A stretch of 64,000 nt of DNA from Pyxidicoccus sp. MSG2. Its GTDB lineage: Bacteria; Myxococcota; Myxococcia; Myxococcales; Myxococcaceae. The position numbers and the translations under genes are program-made. The DNA lies in assembly GCF_026626705.1 (NCBI RefSeq), contig NZ_JAPNKC010000001.1, positions 4,526,001 to 4,590,000 on the forward strand, written 5' to 3'. Of the stretch, positions 1-7,542 are shown piece after piece; position 1 is the first letter of the stretch; each line of letters opens with the position of its first letter. The notes beneath the pieces are model-generated. The model saw nothing but the letters and a program-made list of their open reading frames with translations, was not told where the DNA came from and did not search any database.

Positions 1-593
1 GCCGGCACGCTCCACGGCGTCGCCGGCAGGCCCTCGGCGTCCGTCCCCACACTCCCGTGCGACTCGGGGTGCGCCTGCACCGTGGCCGGGTCCGCGGGGG
101 AGAGCATCGCCGCGAAGGGCGTCGTCACGTTCGCACCGGGCGACATGCGCATCCACTCGGGAATCTCCACCGCGGGCGCTTCGGGCTCGGGGAGTGCTTC
201 CACGGAGGGCGACGGCGCGGGCAGCGTCTTCAACCACCGCGACTCTTCCTCGGCCAGGTCGAGCAGCGCGCGCATGCTCCCGGAAGCCGTCGCGGCGGCC
301 GTGACGGCAGCCTGCTCCGAGTCCGAGTCCGGCCGCTGACACACGAACAGCTCGCGGTCCAGGTATGCATCGAGATCACCGTCGAGCGCGTCCTCCACGC
401 TCAGCGGCGCGCCCGGCACCGGCCCGTGCTCGCCTCCCGCCGGCCCCGTGCCCGGCGTCCCCATCCCCTGCCCCCGGAACTGCCCCTCGGCCCCTGACAG
501 AAGCTCGCCCACACGCCCTCCCGCGCCCGCGCTGACATCCCGGCCTTGTCGCGCCAGGGCCAGCAACGTAGGGACGGGTCTCCGGCGCGCCAC
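1..593 (-). CDS. hypothetical protein, N-terminal part (runs off left edge)
   Basis: An open frame on the reverse strand stays free of stops for about 197 codons and leaves the window at base 1. I start it at the GTG at 593, which has GGGAGGA nine bases upstream; no in-frame ATG is better placed. Codon third positions are strongly G/C in this frame. The protein is acidic and low in aromatics after residue 60, with a stretch reading EDALDGDLDAYLDREL and an LLDLAEEESRW segment, then a Pro/Glu-rich linker (PAPSPSVEALPEPEAP). There is no signal peptide or membrane segment. I do not recognise the family. The linker suggests an N-terminal regulatory or low-complexity part of a longer protein whose domain lies beyond the edge. 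It reads away from the palindromic array at 797-1110. Confidence 0.6.
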   Translation of the reverse strand, partial: MARRRPVPTLLALARQGRDVSAGAGGRVGELLSGAEGQFRGQGMGTPGTGPAGGEHGPVPGAPLSVEDALDGDLDAYLDRELFVCQRPDSDSEQAAVTAAATASGSMRALLDLAEEESRWLKTLPAPSPSVEALPEPEAPAVEIPEWMRMSPGANVTTPFAAMLSPADPATVQAHPESHGSVGTDAEGLPATPWSVP

Positions 594-796
594 CCACGAG
601 TGTCCTCCCACGAACGCTCTGCCCCGTGGACGGACCTCGCCTGTCCAATGCCCCACCGAGCCCGCACACGTCGGGGCCGAGCCGCGCACGCATGCCGACA
701 TCACGCTTCGGGCCTCAGCGGTTTTTCACGCTCGCGGCGCAAGAAGGAACTTCACGTACAGGTACAGGGCGGCGGTCGGCGGCAACACGGTTGCGA

Positions 797-1110
797 TAGC
801 GCGGAACGGAACGTCCATTCCGCAGGCGTCGCGGCGCGGGGCTACCCGCGCACCTTGCCAACCCGCGCTGGCCCGGGTGGACCCGCGCGGCGCGGAATGG
901 AACGTCCATTCCGCGAGCGTCGCGCCACCGGGCTCGCCGCGCTCCTTGCCAACCCGCGCTGGCCCGGGTGGACCCGCGCGGCGCGGAATGGAACGTCCAT
1001 TCCGCGAGCGTCGCTGCGCCTGACTCCCGGCACTCCTTCTCGCTCACGCCGGCCCCTGTGGACCGGCGCGGCGCGGAATGGAACGTCCGTTCCGGGGACA
1101 TCGAAGCGCG
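797..1110. repeat. array of four palindromic (hairpin) repeats in ~91-bp units
   Basis: Four copies of a 23-base palindrome lie at 801-823, 892-914, 983-1005 and 1073-1095. The consensus has arms GCGGAATGGA and TCCATTCCGC around a 3-base ACG loop. Copy 1 has one arm mismatch and copy 4 has a degenerate right arm. Copies recur every 90-91 bases. The spacers are similar to each other (shared stretch GCGCTGGCCCGGGTGGACCC), so this is a tandem repeat rather than a CRISPR array. It fills the gap between two genes that are both on the reverse strand. Frames across it show no coding character. See also the related array near 54.5 kb. Confidence 0.85.
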
Positions 1111-1113
1111 GGG

Positions 1114-2199
1114 CTACCAGCGCTCCTTGTCGGACTTCGGCGCCATGGGCCACTCGGGAGCGGTGACGCCATTCACGGTGAGGCCGCCGTGCATGAACGT
1201 GGGCGCGCCCTGGAGGAAGCCAGCGGGGAAGTTCAGCGTCGGAGTGGAGGCGTCGTCGAGCGCCTTCACGTGCTCGGGCTTGAGCCGCACGTCCAGCGCG
1301 CCCAGGTTGTTGTCCAGCTGCTCCAGCGTGCGCGCCCCGATGATGGTGGACGTCACCCCCGGCCGGCCCTGCACCCACGCCAGCGCCACGCGCGCCACCG
1401 TGGTGCCCAGCTCCTTCGCCACGCGCTGGAGCACGTCGATGATGCCGTAGGTCTTCTCGTGCAGCGCGCTCTCCGCCCACGCGCCGCGGTCCGCCTTCAC
1501 CTTGCCCGCGTTCTCCCGCGTGTACTTGCCGCTGAGCACACCGCTCTTCAGCGGAGACCACGGCGTCACGCCGAGCCCCAGCTCGCGAGCCATGGGCAAC
1601 AGCTCGCCCTCCACGGTGCGCTCCAGCAGCGAGTACTCAATCTGCAGCGCGGCCAGTGGCGCCCATCCGCGGAAGTGCGCCGTCACCTGCGCCTGCGCCA
1701 CCTTCCACGCCGGCGTGTCCGAGACACCCACGTAGCGGACCTTCCCCGAGCGCACCAGGTCGTCCATCGCCCGCAGCGTCTCCTCGATGGGCGTGTGCAT
1801 GTCCCAGCAGTGCATCCAATACAGGTCGATGTGGTCCGTCTGCAGGCGGCGCAGCGACTCCTCACACTGGGAAATCATCGCCTTGCGGCCCGCTCCGCCG
1901 CCGTTCGGGTCACCGGGGAACAGGCCGCTGAAGAACTTCGTGGCGAGGACCACGCGCTCGCGCCTGCTGGAGTGCCGGCCCAAATGGTCACCGATGATCT
2001 TCTCCGAGTGCCCCCGTGTGTACGCGTTGGCTGTGTCGATGAAGTTGCCGCCCCGTTCGAGGAAGCGGTCCATGATGGCGTTGGACGCCTCGACGCTGCT
2101 GCCCCAGCCCAGGTCCTCGCCGAACGTCATGGCACCGAGGCAGAAGGGACTGACGCGCAGGCCGGAACGGCCCAGGGTGACGTAGTGATTCAACGGCAT
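1114..2199 (-). CDS. aldo/keto reductase family oxidoreductase
   Basis: A 361-residue NADPH-dependent aldo/keto reductase of the open-chain YajO/Tas-like group. It begins with a typical TLGRSGLRVSPFCLGAMTFG strand. The active-site set is present: Asp and Tyr in DTANAYTRG, Lys in VLATKFF, His in YWMHCWD. The C-terminal cofactor segment TSTIIGARTLEQLDNNLGAL is intact. No signal peptide, so it should be cytosolic. I start at the ATG at 2199 because GGGAG sits 4-10 bases upstream; an ATG four codons earlier lacks a site. The substrate cannot be told from sequence; such enzymes reduce aldehydes or ketones. The palindromic array lies immediately downstream, and a divergent lipoprotein gene starts at 2363. 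Confidence 0.93.
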   Translation of the reverse strand: MPLNHYVTLGRSGLRVSPFCLGAMTFGEDLGWGSSVEASNAIMDRFLERGGNFIDTANAYTRGHSEKIIGDHLGRHSSRRERVVLATKFFSGLFPGDPNGGGAGRKAMISQCEESLRRLQTDHIDLYWMHCWDMHTPIEETLRAMDDLVRSGKVRYVGVSDTPAWKVAQAQVTAHFRGWAPLAALQIEYSLLERTVEGELLPMARELGLGVTPWSPLKSGVLSGKYTRENAGKVKADRGAWAESALHEKTYGIIDVLQRVAKELGTTVARVALAWVQGRPGVTSTIIGARTLEQLDNNLGALDVRLKPEHVKALDDASTPTLNFPAGFLQGAPTFMHGGLTVNGVTAPEWPMAPKSDKERW

Positions 2200-2362
2200 G
2201 AGTGCTCCCATGAGGGGATGGGTTCAAAGCGCGGAGGACGGGCCCGAAGAGAGGCCGTGCACTAGCGCGCCGCCGCATGCCCCGCTACCGCGGCGCGGAA
2301 CGACTGACGCGCACGTGACGCCTTGCTGGCGCTCGCACCGCGAAACGTGCTGAAAACGCCGC

Positions 2363-2872
2363 ATGCCCCGCCTGCTCCTGCTCCTCTCCCTGCTGGCAGC
2401 CTGCGCATGCAGCCACCCGCCCCTCCGGAGCCCTTCGCCCATGAGCCCCGAGCCCGCCCATGCCCACCGTGAGCTGCTGGAGCTGGAGCGCTCCGTCACC
2501 CAGGCCATCCGCGAGCGCAACGGCGCCCGGCTGCGCGAGCTGCTGAGCGAGGACTTCGTCTTCCGTGGCACCGGCGACGTGGAGACGGACCGCGAGGCGT
2601 TCATCTCCAGCGTCGCCGCCATTCCAGGAGACATCCTGGACCTCGAGATGACCTCCCTGCGCGCCCACGCCTTCGAAGACACGGGCGTACTCACGGGCGA
2701 GCAACGGGCCCGCGTGCGCCTGGCCGACGGCACCGAGGTGACGGACACGCAGACCTTCACGGACGTGTGCAGATGGCGCGAGGGGCGGTGGCGAATGGTC
2801 CTCGCCCACAGCGTCCCGGCCGCGCCTGAAACTCCAGCGGACGGCACCGCTCCCGCACCCGAGTCGCGCTGA
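2363..2872 (+). CDS. SnoaL/NTF2-like (DUF4440-type) lipoprotein
   Basis: A 169-residue protein with an N-terminal lipoprotein signal (MPRLLLLLSLLAACACS, lipobox LAAC), so it is probably anchored to a membrane facing the periplasm. The rest resembles the NTF2-like fold of DUF4440/SnoaL proteins: a helix LELERSVTQAIRERNGARLRELL, the DFVFRGTGDVETDREAFISSV region, then a beta-rich half with DTQTFTDVCRWREGRWRMVLAHS. Proteins of this fold bind small ligands or act as simple enzymes; nothing here fixes a substrate. It is divergent from the aldo/keto reductase and stands alone on its strand. Confidence 0.8.
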   Translation: MPRLLLLLSLLAACACSHPPLRSPSPMSPEPAHAHRELLELERSVTQAIRERNGARLRELLSEDFVFRGTGDVETDREAFISSVAAIPGDILDLEMTSLRAHAFEDTGVLTGEQRARVRLADGTEVTDTQTFTDVCRWREGRWRMVLAHSVPAAPETPADGTAPAPESR

Positions 2873-3155
2873 GCCTCCAGGCACGGCGCCCCGTGTCCCG
2901 GACGCGCGTTCGCGTGCCGCGCCGCGCAGACACTTCAGTGCTGGCGAGACGTCTCTTCGAGCACGGCCCTCGTGGCCGGGGCCGCCGTCCCACCGTGCAC
3001 ATCCTGGCGAAGGCCCGTCGTCTCGTCGGTCAGGCTTGACGTCCGGCGACGCACACGCGAGCGCGGAGTCGCAACCTGCCGGACAGGGCCGTTGCGCCCC
3101 AGCGGAGCCGTGGCGGAGCCCGCGAGTACCTTCCTGCGGAGGGGAGGTCGCTGTC

Positions 3156-3734
3156 ATGCCGCAATCAGGGGGGGAGCGCCGGTGGCTGTTGCCAGGCCGG
3201 GGCGCGGATTGGCTCGTCGTCCCATCCATGGGCCACGAGGCGCGAGAGTCGAAGCAGCACCGTGTACCCGAGGTATTCGTCACCTCGTCGCTCGACCATC
3301 TGCTGACCACGTTCGCCGCGCGTACGCTGCATGGGATGTACGAGGCACTCGGGGGCGGTTCTTCACTCGGGCTGTCCAGGCTGGAGCGCGGCCGGTACGA
3401 GCAGCGGCTCAAGCAGCGCCTCGCCGAGGCCTTCACCCATGGCGAGCTGGTGGCGCTGGAGGTGGAGCGTCCCGTGCTCGTGCCGCCGCCGTGGGTGGAG
3501 CCACCGATTCCGACGCCCGTGGAGGTGCCGGTGGCGGAGCCGACGTGGCTGGCCGTCGAGCTGCGGGACGAGGAGGGCCACCCCGTGCCGCACGCGCGCT
3601 ACGTGGTGACGTTGCCGGACGGCTCCACGCGCGAAGGCACGCTCAACAAGAATGGCTACGCTCGCGTGGACGGTGTGAATCCCGGACAATGTCAGGTCAG
3701 CTTCCCCGAGCTGGATGAACAAAGCTGGAGCTGA
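3156..3734 (+). CDS. hypothetical protein with VgrG-C-terminus-like beta domain
   Basis: A 192-residue protein. I start at the ATG at 3156, preceded by GGAGGGGAGG, rather than an upstream in-frame ATG at 3036 with no site. Residues 1-110 contain a conserved-looking segment (PEVFVTSSLDHLLTTFAARTLHGMYEALGG) and a basic helix. A Pro/Val-rich linker (VLVPPPWVEPPIPTP) follows. The last about 60 residues form a beta domain (WLAVELRDEEGHPVPHARYVVTLPDGSTREGTLN, then DGVNPGQCQVSFPELD). That C-terminal module is common in myxobacterial and type VI secretion-associated proteins at the ends of VgrG/PAAR-type proteins; this is family knowledge. No secretion signal is seen and no other type VI gene is nearby, so function is open. 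Confidence 0.72.
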   Translation: MPQSGGERRWLLPGRGADWLVVPSMGHEARESKQHRVPEVFVTSSLDHLLTTFAARTLHGMYEALGGGSSLGLSRLERGRYEQRLKQRLAEAFTHGELVALEVERPVLVPPPWVEPPIPTPVEVPVAEPTWLAVELRDEEGHPVPHARYVVTLPDGSTREGTLNKNGYARVDGVNPGQCQVSFPELDEQSWS

Positions 3735-3757
3735 CGCGGCCAGGAGGCTGGGATAGC

Positions 3758-4159
3758 GTGCGCGCCGCCATGGCGACCTCGGACAGCGAGCGGACGGACT
3801 CTCCCTCCTGGACGTTCCTCACCAACCACGCGCACGTGCTGCTGTGCATCGCCGCGGACCCCGAGGTCCGCCTGCGCGACGTGGCCATCCGCGTGGGCAT
3901 CACCGAGCGCGCCGTGCAGCGCATCGTGAGTGACCTCGAAGACGCGGGCTACCTCCAGCGCGAGCGAGAAGGCCGCCGCAACCGCTACACCGTCGCGAGG
4001 GAGCAGCCCCTGCGTCACCCCATCGAGCGGCACCGCAACGTGTCCGCCCTCATCGCGCTGGTGGAGGACGCGGCCGCGCCCGCTCGACGTCACGGCAAGG
4101 CGGAAGAGGAAGCGGCCCCACCGCCGGCCCCCTCCGCGCGAGGCCGCGGCAAGCGCTGA
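3758..4159 (+). CDS. winged helix-turn-helix transcriptional regulator
   Basis: A 133-residue MarR/ArsR-sized DNA-binding protein. Residues 20-85 hold the winged helix: LTNHAHVLLCIAADPEVRLRDVAIRVG, then a recognition helix TERAVQRIVSDLEDAGYL and a basic wing REREGRRNRYTV. The C-terminal tail is Ala/Pro/Arg-rich and probably disordered. The GTG at 3758 has GGAGG about nine bases upstream; an ATG at 3770 is the alternative. No ligand domain is visible. It lies 23 bases after the VgrG-tail protein, so the two may be cotranscribed. Regulatory target unknown. Confidence 0.85.
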   Translation: MRAAMATSDSERTDSPSWTFLTNHAHVLLCIAADPEVRLRDVAIRVGITERAVQRIVSDLEDAGYLQREREGRRNRYTVAREQPLRHPIERHRNVSALIALVEDAAAPARRHGKAEEEAAPPPAPSARGRGKR

Positions 4160-4196
4160 AGGCGGCGGCGCGGCAAGAGCGCCGGGCGCACGCCGC

Positions 4197-4291
4197 GCCA
4201 TCACCGCCTCGACGTCCGAGGCCGCCCCCGCATCACGGCTCGCCGCCGTGCTGACTACCGCCGTGCCATCACCGCCTCGACGTCCGAGGCC
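4197..4291. repeat. pair of 27-base direct repeats at the 3' end of pepP
   Basis: An identical 27-base stretch occurs at 4197-4223 and 4265-4291, 68 bases apart; homology continues a few bases with mismatches. The second copy encodes the last residues of the aminopeptidase (SDVEAVMA), while the first lies just past its stop codon. It looks like a local duplication of the gene end. Confidence 0.8.
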
Positions 4292-5634
4292 TCCTTCGGG
4301 ATGGCGGCCGTCAGCACCTCGCAGCCCTCCGCCGTGACGAGCACGTCGTCCTCGATGCGGATGCCTCGCACGTCCGCGTAGCGCGCCAGCACGTCGCGAT
4401 TCAGCCGGTCTCCGGCGCGCGCGGTGAGGCGCGCGTCCTCCAGGATGCCGGGCACGCGGTAGAGGCCCGGCTCAATCGTCACCGCCATGCCGGGCTCCAA
4501 ATCGCGGTCCAGCCGCAGGTACCGGTGACCGAACTCCTTGGAGCGCGTGCGCCCCGGCGCATACCCGGCCCGGTCTCCCAGGTCCTCCATGTCGTGCACG
4601 TCCAGCCCCATCAGGTGGCCGATGCCATGGGGGAACAGCAGCGCGGTGAGCCCGTCCGCCACCAGCTCCTCCACGTCGCCCCGGAGGATGCCCAGCGCCA
4701 CCAGTCCACGCGCCATCTCCCGGTGCGCGGCGAGGTGCACGTCGCGGTAGCCCACCCCCGGACGCACCAGGGCGATGCTCGCCTTCTGCGCGCGCAGCAC
4801 CACCTCGTACAGCTCGCGCTGCGTCGTGCTGAAGCGCCCCGTCACCGGCCACGTGCGCGTCACGTCGCACGCGAAGCCGCCCGGGCTCTCTCCACCCACG
4901 TCCGCCAGCAGCAGGTCTCCCTCGCAAAGCACGTGGTGATACTTCAGGTTGTGCAGCACCTCGCCGTGCACCGTGACGATGGGCTGGTACGCCGGGCGCA
5001 CGTCGCGCACCACGAACTCCGCCTCCATCGCCGCGCGCACCGCCGCCTCGAGCACCCCCGGCCGCGTCGCGCGCATGCCGGCCAGGTGGGCCGGCGTCGT
5101 CGCCTCGGCGGCGCGACGCAACTGCGCTACAGCCGCATCATCGTGGCGAAGGCGCAGGGCCACCATCGCCTCCGCGAGCGGCTCGTCCACCGGGAGCAGC
5201 TTCCCGGGCCGCACCTGCCGGCCGAGCAGCACCTCCACATCCAGGCACGTCTCCACGTCCGGCGTGGGAAGCGTGGCCACCGCCCTGCCCTTCAGCACCG
5301 GGGGCAGCTCCGCGCGCGAGCGCACCGGGCAGCCCGTCCGCTCCGCCACTTCCGCGAAGCCCGGCACCGCGCCGTCCCACAGCGCGTCGTCCGCGCCGGG
5401 CTCGGGCAGGTACAGCGTCCACGTCTGGCCGTCGTAGAAGCCCAGCCCGTCCTGCGCCGCCAGCCCGAAGAGGTAGAGGAAGTGGCTGGACGCGCGGAAG
5501 GGGAACTGGTCCGCGGCGTAGTTGCGCGGGCGCGGGCGGCCCGACGCAATCAGGGCGGGAGCGCTACCCAGCGCATGGGCCAGCAACTCGCGCCGCCGCA
5601 CGAGGGCGGCGCGTTCGGAAGACTCGGGAAGCAT
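4255..5634 (-). CDS. pepP: aminopeptidase P family protein (Xaa-Pro aminopeptidase, M24B)
   Basis: A 459-residue metallopeptidase that removes N-terminal residues preceding proline. Residues 1-150 form the aminopeptidase P N-terminal domain (RRRELLAHALGSAPALIASG, FRASSHFLYLFGL). The C-terminal pita-bread domain carries the dinuclear metal ligands: Asp near 245 and 257 (LLLADVGGE, ACDVTRTW), His in HGIGHLMGLDVHD, Glu in VTIEPGLY, and Glu in RIEDDVLV. Length matches E. coli PepP (about 440). There is no signal peptide, so it is cytosolic. It starts 18 bases after the receiver gene at 5653-6033 and may be the last gene of that transcript. Confidence 0.94.
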   Translation of the reverse strand: MLPESSERAALVRRRELLAHALGSAPALIASGRPRPRNYAADQFPFRASSHFLYLFGLAAQDGLGFYDGQTWTLYLPEPGADDALWDGAVPGFAEVAERTGCPVRSRAELPPVLKGRAVATLPTPDVETCLDVEVLLGRQVRPGKLLPVDEPLAEAMVALRLRHDDAAVAQLRRAAEATTPAHLAGMRATRPGVLEAAVRAAMEAEFVVRDVRPAYQPIVTVHGEVLHNLKYHHVLCEGDLLLADVGGESPGGFACDVTRTWPVTGRFSTTQRELYEVVLRAQKASIALVRPGVGYRDVHLAAHREMARGLVALGILRGDVEELVADGLTALLFPHGIGHLMGLDVHDMEDLGDRAGYAPGRTRSKEFGHRYLRLDRDLEPGMAVTIEPGLYRVPGILEDARLTARAGDRLNRDVLARYADVRGIRIEDDVLVTAEGCEVLTAAIPKEASDVEAVMARR

Positions 5635-5652
5635 GAGGCAGGAACTCCGGCG

Positions 5653-6033
5653 CTACGCACCCAGCGGACGCTGGGGCAGCAACTTGAAGAGGAAGGCCAG
5701 CAGGTCGTCGAAGTGGCCGCCCTTGCGGAACACCGCGTCCACCGGCATGTCGATCTTCCCGTCGTGCCCGGTGACGAAGACCACCTTCGTCTTCGGCATG
5801 TGGTGGCGCACCAGCGGAATCAGCCCGGTGCCGAAGCCGTCACCCAGGCTCTGGTCCAGCAACACGGCGTCGTAGGCGCGCGGACGGGTGAGCAGATTCG
5901 CGGCCTCCGCGTAGGAGCCGGCGGTGACCACGGCGAAGCCCGCGTCCTCCAGCAGCGCCGCGAGCGTCATCCGGTTGGAAGGGTCATCCTCCACCAGCAG
6001 CAGGCAGCGCCCGAAGGTCCAGCTCGTCTCCAT
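5653..6033 (-). CDS. single-domain response regulator (receiver only)
   Basis: A 126-residue CheY-like receiver with no output domain. The acidic pocket is LLLVEDDPSN, the phosphoacceptor is Asp60 in AVLLDQSLGDG, and the conserved Thr is in VVFVTGHDG. The usual Lys after beta-5 appears in VFRKGGHFDD. The ATG at 6033 overlaps the stop of the upstream kinase gene (TGATG), so the two are translationally coupled. The kinase at 6033-6776 is the likely phosphodonor. Such proteins act by protein contact or phosphotransfer rather than DNA binding. Confidence 0.92.
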   Translation of the reverse strand: METSWTFGRCLLLVEDDPSNRMTLAALLEDAGFAVVTAGSYAEAANLLTRPRAYDAVLLDQSLGDGFGTGLIPLVRHHMPKTKVVFVTGHDGKIDMPVDAVFRKGGHFDDLLAFLFKLLPQRPLGA

Positions 6034-6776
6034 CACTTGCTCCCCTGATTCTCATCGCGGCCCACGGGCCTCGAGCGGGGCCCCACGTCCGGGCCCGTGA
6101 AGACGACTTCAACGAAGGTGCCTCCCGAGGGGCCCGCCCCCACGTCCACCTGCCACCCATGCCGCTGCGCCACCCGGTGGACGATGCTCAACCCCAACCC
6201 CGCGTGGCCGGGCTTCGTCGTGTAGAACGGCTCGAAGGCCCGCGAGTACGCTTCCGGCGCCAGCCCCTCGCCCGTGTCCTCCACCCGAAGGGACACCCCG
6301 TCATCCTCCAGGTCGCGCGTGCGCACGGTGAGGGTGCCGCCGCGCGGCATGGCCTCCACCGCGTTGTCCACGAGGCAGCCCACCAGCACCGCCAGGTCCT
6401 CCCGCTCCAGCGCGACCTCGGCCTTCTCCGTCAGCTCCTTCTGCACCCGCACGCCCCCGGGCACGTTCGCCTCGGACAGCGCGCGCTCCACCGCCTCGCT
6501 CGGGCGGCAGTGGGGCTTGGGGCCTGCGACCGCGGGCGGGCTGCGCTTGGAGAGCATCTCCTCGGCGGACGTCAGCTCCTTCTCGATGAGCTGGAAGAAG
6601 GTCTCCACGCGGGGGTCCGTGGTCCAGACCTCCGTCTTCTTCATCTGCCGCATCAGGTAGAAGGAAGCGTTGCGGATGCTGGCGAGCTTGTTGCGTAGGT
6701 CATGGCGCAGCGTGGACGCGACCACATCCGCCACCGCTGCCCGCTCCCGTGCCTGCAGGTCTCCACGCCCGGACAT
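6033..6776 (-). CDS. soluble sensor histidine kinase
   Basis: A 247-residue kinase with no membrane segment and no recognisable sensor domain. The dimerisation helix begins almost at the N terminus with the H box TLRHDLRNKLASIRNA (His25). The ATPase domain follows: N box CLVDNAVEAM, G1 box VEDTGEGL, and G2 box GHAGLGLSIVHRVAQRHGW. Because the sensor is missing, signal input probably comes through partner receivers. The gene starts four bases after the double-receiver gene and overlaps the next receiver gene by one base, so all three should be made together. Confidence 0.94.
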   Translation of the reverse strand: MSGRGDLQARERAAVADVVASTLRHDLRNKLASIRNASFYLMRQMKKTEVWTTDPRVETFFQLIEKELTSAEEMLSKRSPPAVAGPKPHCRPSEAVERALSEANVPGGVRVQKELTEKAEVALEREDLAVLVGCLVDNAVEAMPRGGTLTVRTRDLEDDGVSLRVEDTGEGLAPEAYSRAFEPFYTTKPGHAGLGLSIVHRVAQRHGWQVDVGAGPSGGTFVEVVFTGPDVGPRSRPVGRDENQGSK

Positions 6777-6780
6777 TCCG

Positions 6781-7542
6781 TCAGTTCCTCGCGCCGAAGG
6801 GGCCCTGCGGCCGGCCTCGCACCCGGGCGATGGCCTGCACCAGCTCGCGCAGGGGCACTGGCTTCGTCATGCACACCACCGCGCCCTGGGCCGCCACCAC
6901 CCGCAGCATCTCCGGCACCACGTGCCCGGACACGGCGATGATGGCGACGGACAGGTCCGCCTCACGCACCTTCTTCACCAGCTCCGGCCCGCTCATCTCC
7001 GGCATCACCAGGTCCAGCACGCACACGTCGTAGGCGCCCGAGCGCAGCGAGGTGAGCGCCTCCTCGCCGCTGTAGACGGACCGGGCGCGCAGCCCCACCG
7101 TGCTCAGCGCCCGCACCATGGCCTGGGCCACCTTCTCGGTGTCGTCCACCACCAGCACCTGGGGGGCCCGCATCGCGCGCAGCACCGTGTCCAGCGCGTG
7201 CGCCACGTCGAAGGGCTTGGGGAGCACGGTGAAGGCGCCCTCGGCGAGCGCGTCGTCCACCAGCTCCTCCGCGGTGAAGGCCGTCATCAGCACCACCGGC
7301 ATGTCGGGGCGCTCCTGCTTGATGCGGCGCAGGAGCTCCACCCCGTGCAGCCCGGGCATGCGGATGTCGGTGAGGACGACATCCACCTGCTGCTCACTGA
7401 GCAGACGCAGGGCGTCCTCGCCGGAGGAGGCCTCCAGCACGGTGTGGCCCTCCAGCTCCAGGTTCGCCGCGAGGGTGATGCGGAGCGACTCCTCGTCGTC
7501 GACCAGCAGGATGCGAGCGGGGCCCACTGCCACTTCCTCCAT
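6781..7542 (-). CDS. double-receiver response regulator
   Basis: A 253-residue protein made of two CheY-like receiver domains and nothing else. Domain 1 (residues about 9-125) has pocket LLVDDEES, phosphoacceptor Asp59 (VVLTDIRMPG) and Lys in VLPKPFD. Domain 2 (about 128-245) has VLVVDDTEK, Asp177 (VCVLDLVMPE) and Lys in MTKPVPL. Both sets of catalytic residues are intact, so both domains should be phosphorylatable. With no output domain it likely relays phosphate between the flanking kinases. The ATG at 7542 shares a base with the stop of the upstream kinase (TGATG). Confidence 0.94.
   Translation of the reverse strand: MEEVAVGPARILLVDDEESLRITLAANLELEGHTVLEASSGEDALRLLSEQQVDVVLTDIRMPGLHGVELLRRIKQERPDMPVVLMTAFTAEELVDDALAEGAFTVLPKPFDVAHALDTVLRAMRAPQVLVVDDTEKVAQAMVRALSTVGLRARSVYSGEEALTSLRSGAYDVCVLDLVMPEMSGPELVKKVREADLSVAIIAVSGHVVPEMLRVVAAQGAVVCMTKPVPLRELVQAIARVRGRPQGPFGARN

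Noticed and set aside
797..1110. CRISPR array
   Set aside because: Repeats are evenly spaced, but spacers are similar to each other and about 68 bases long, and no cas gene is present.
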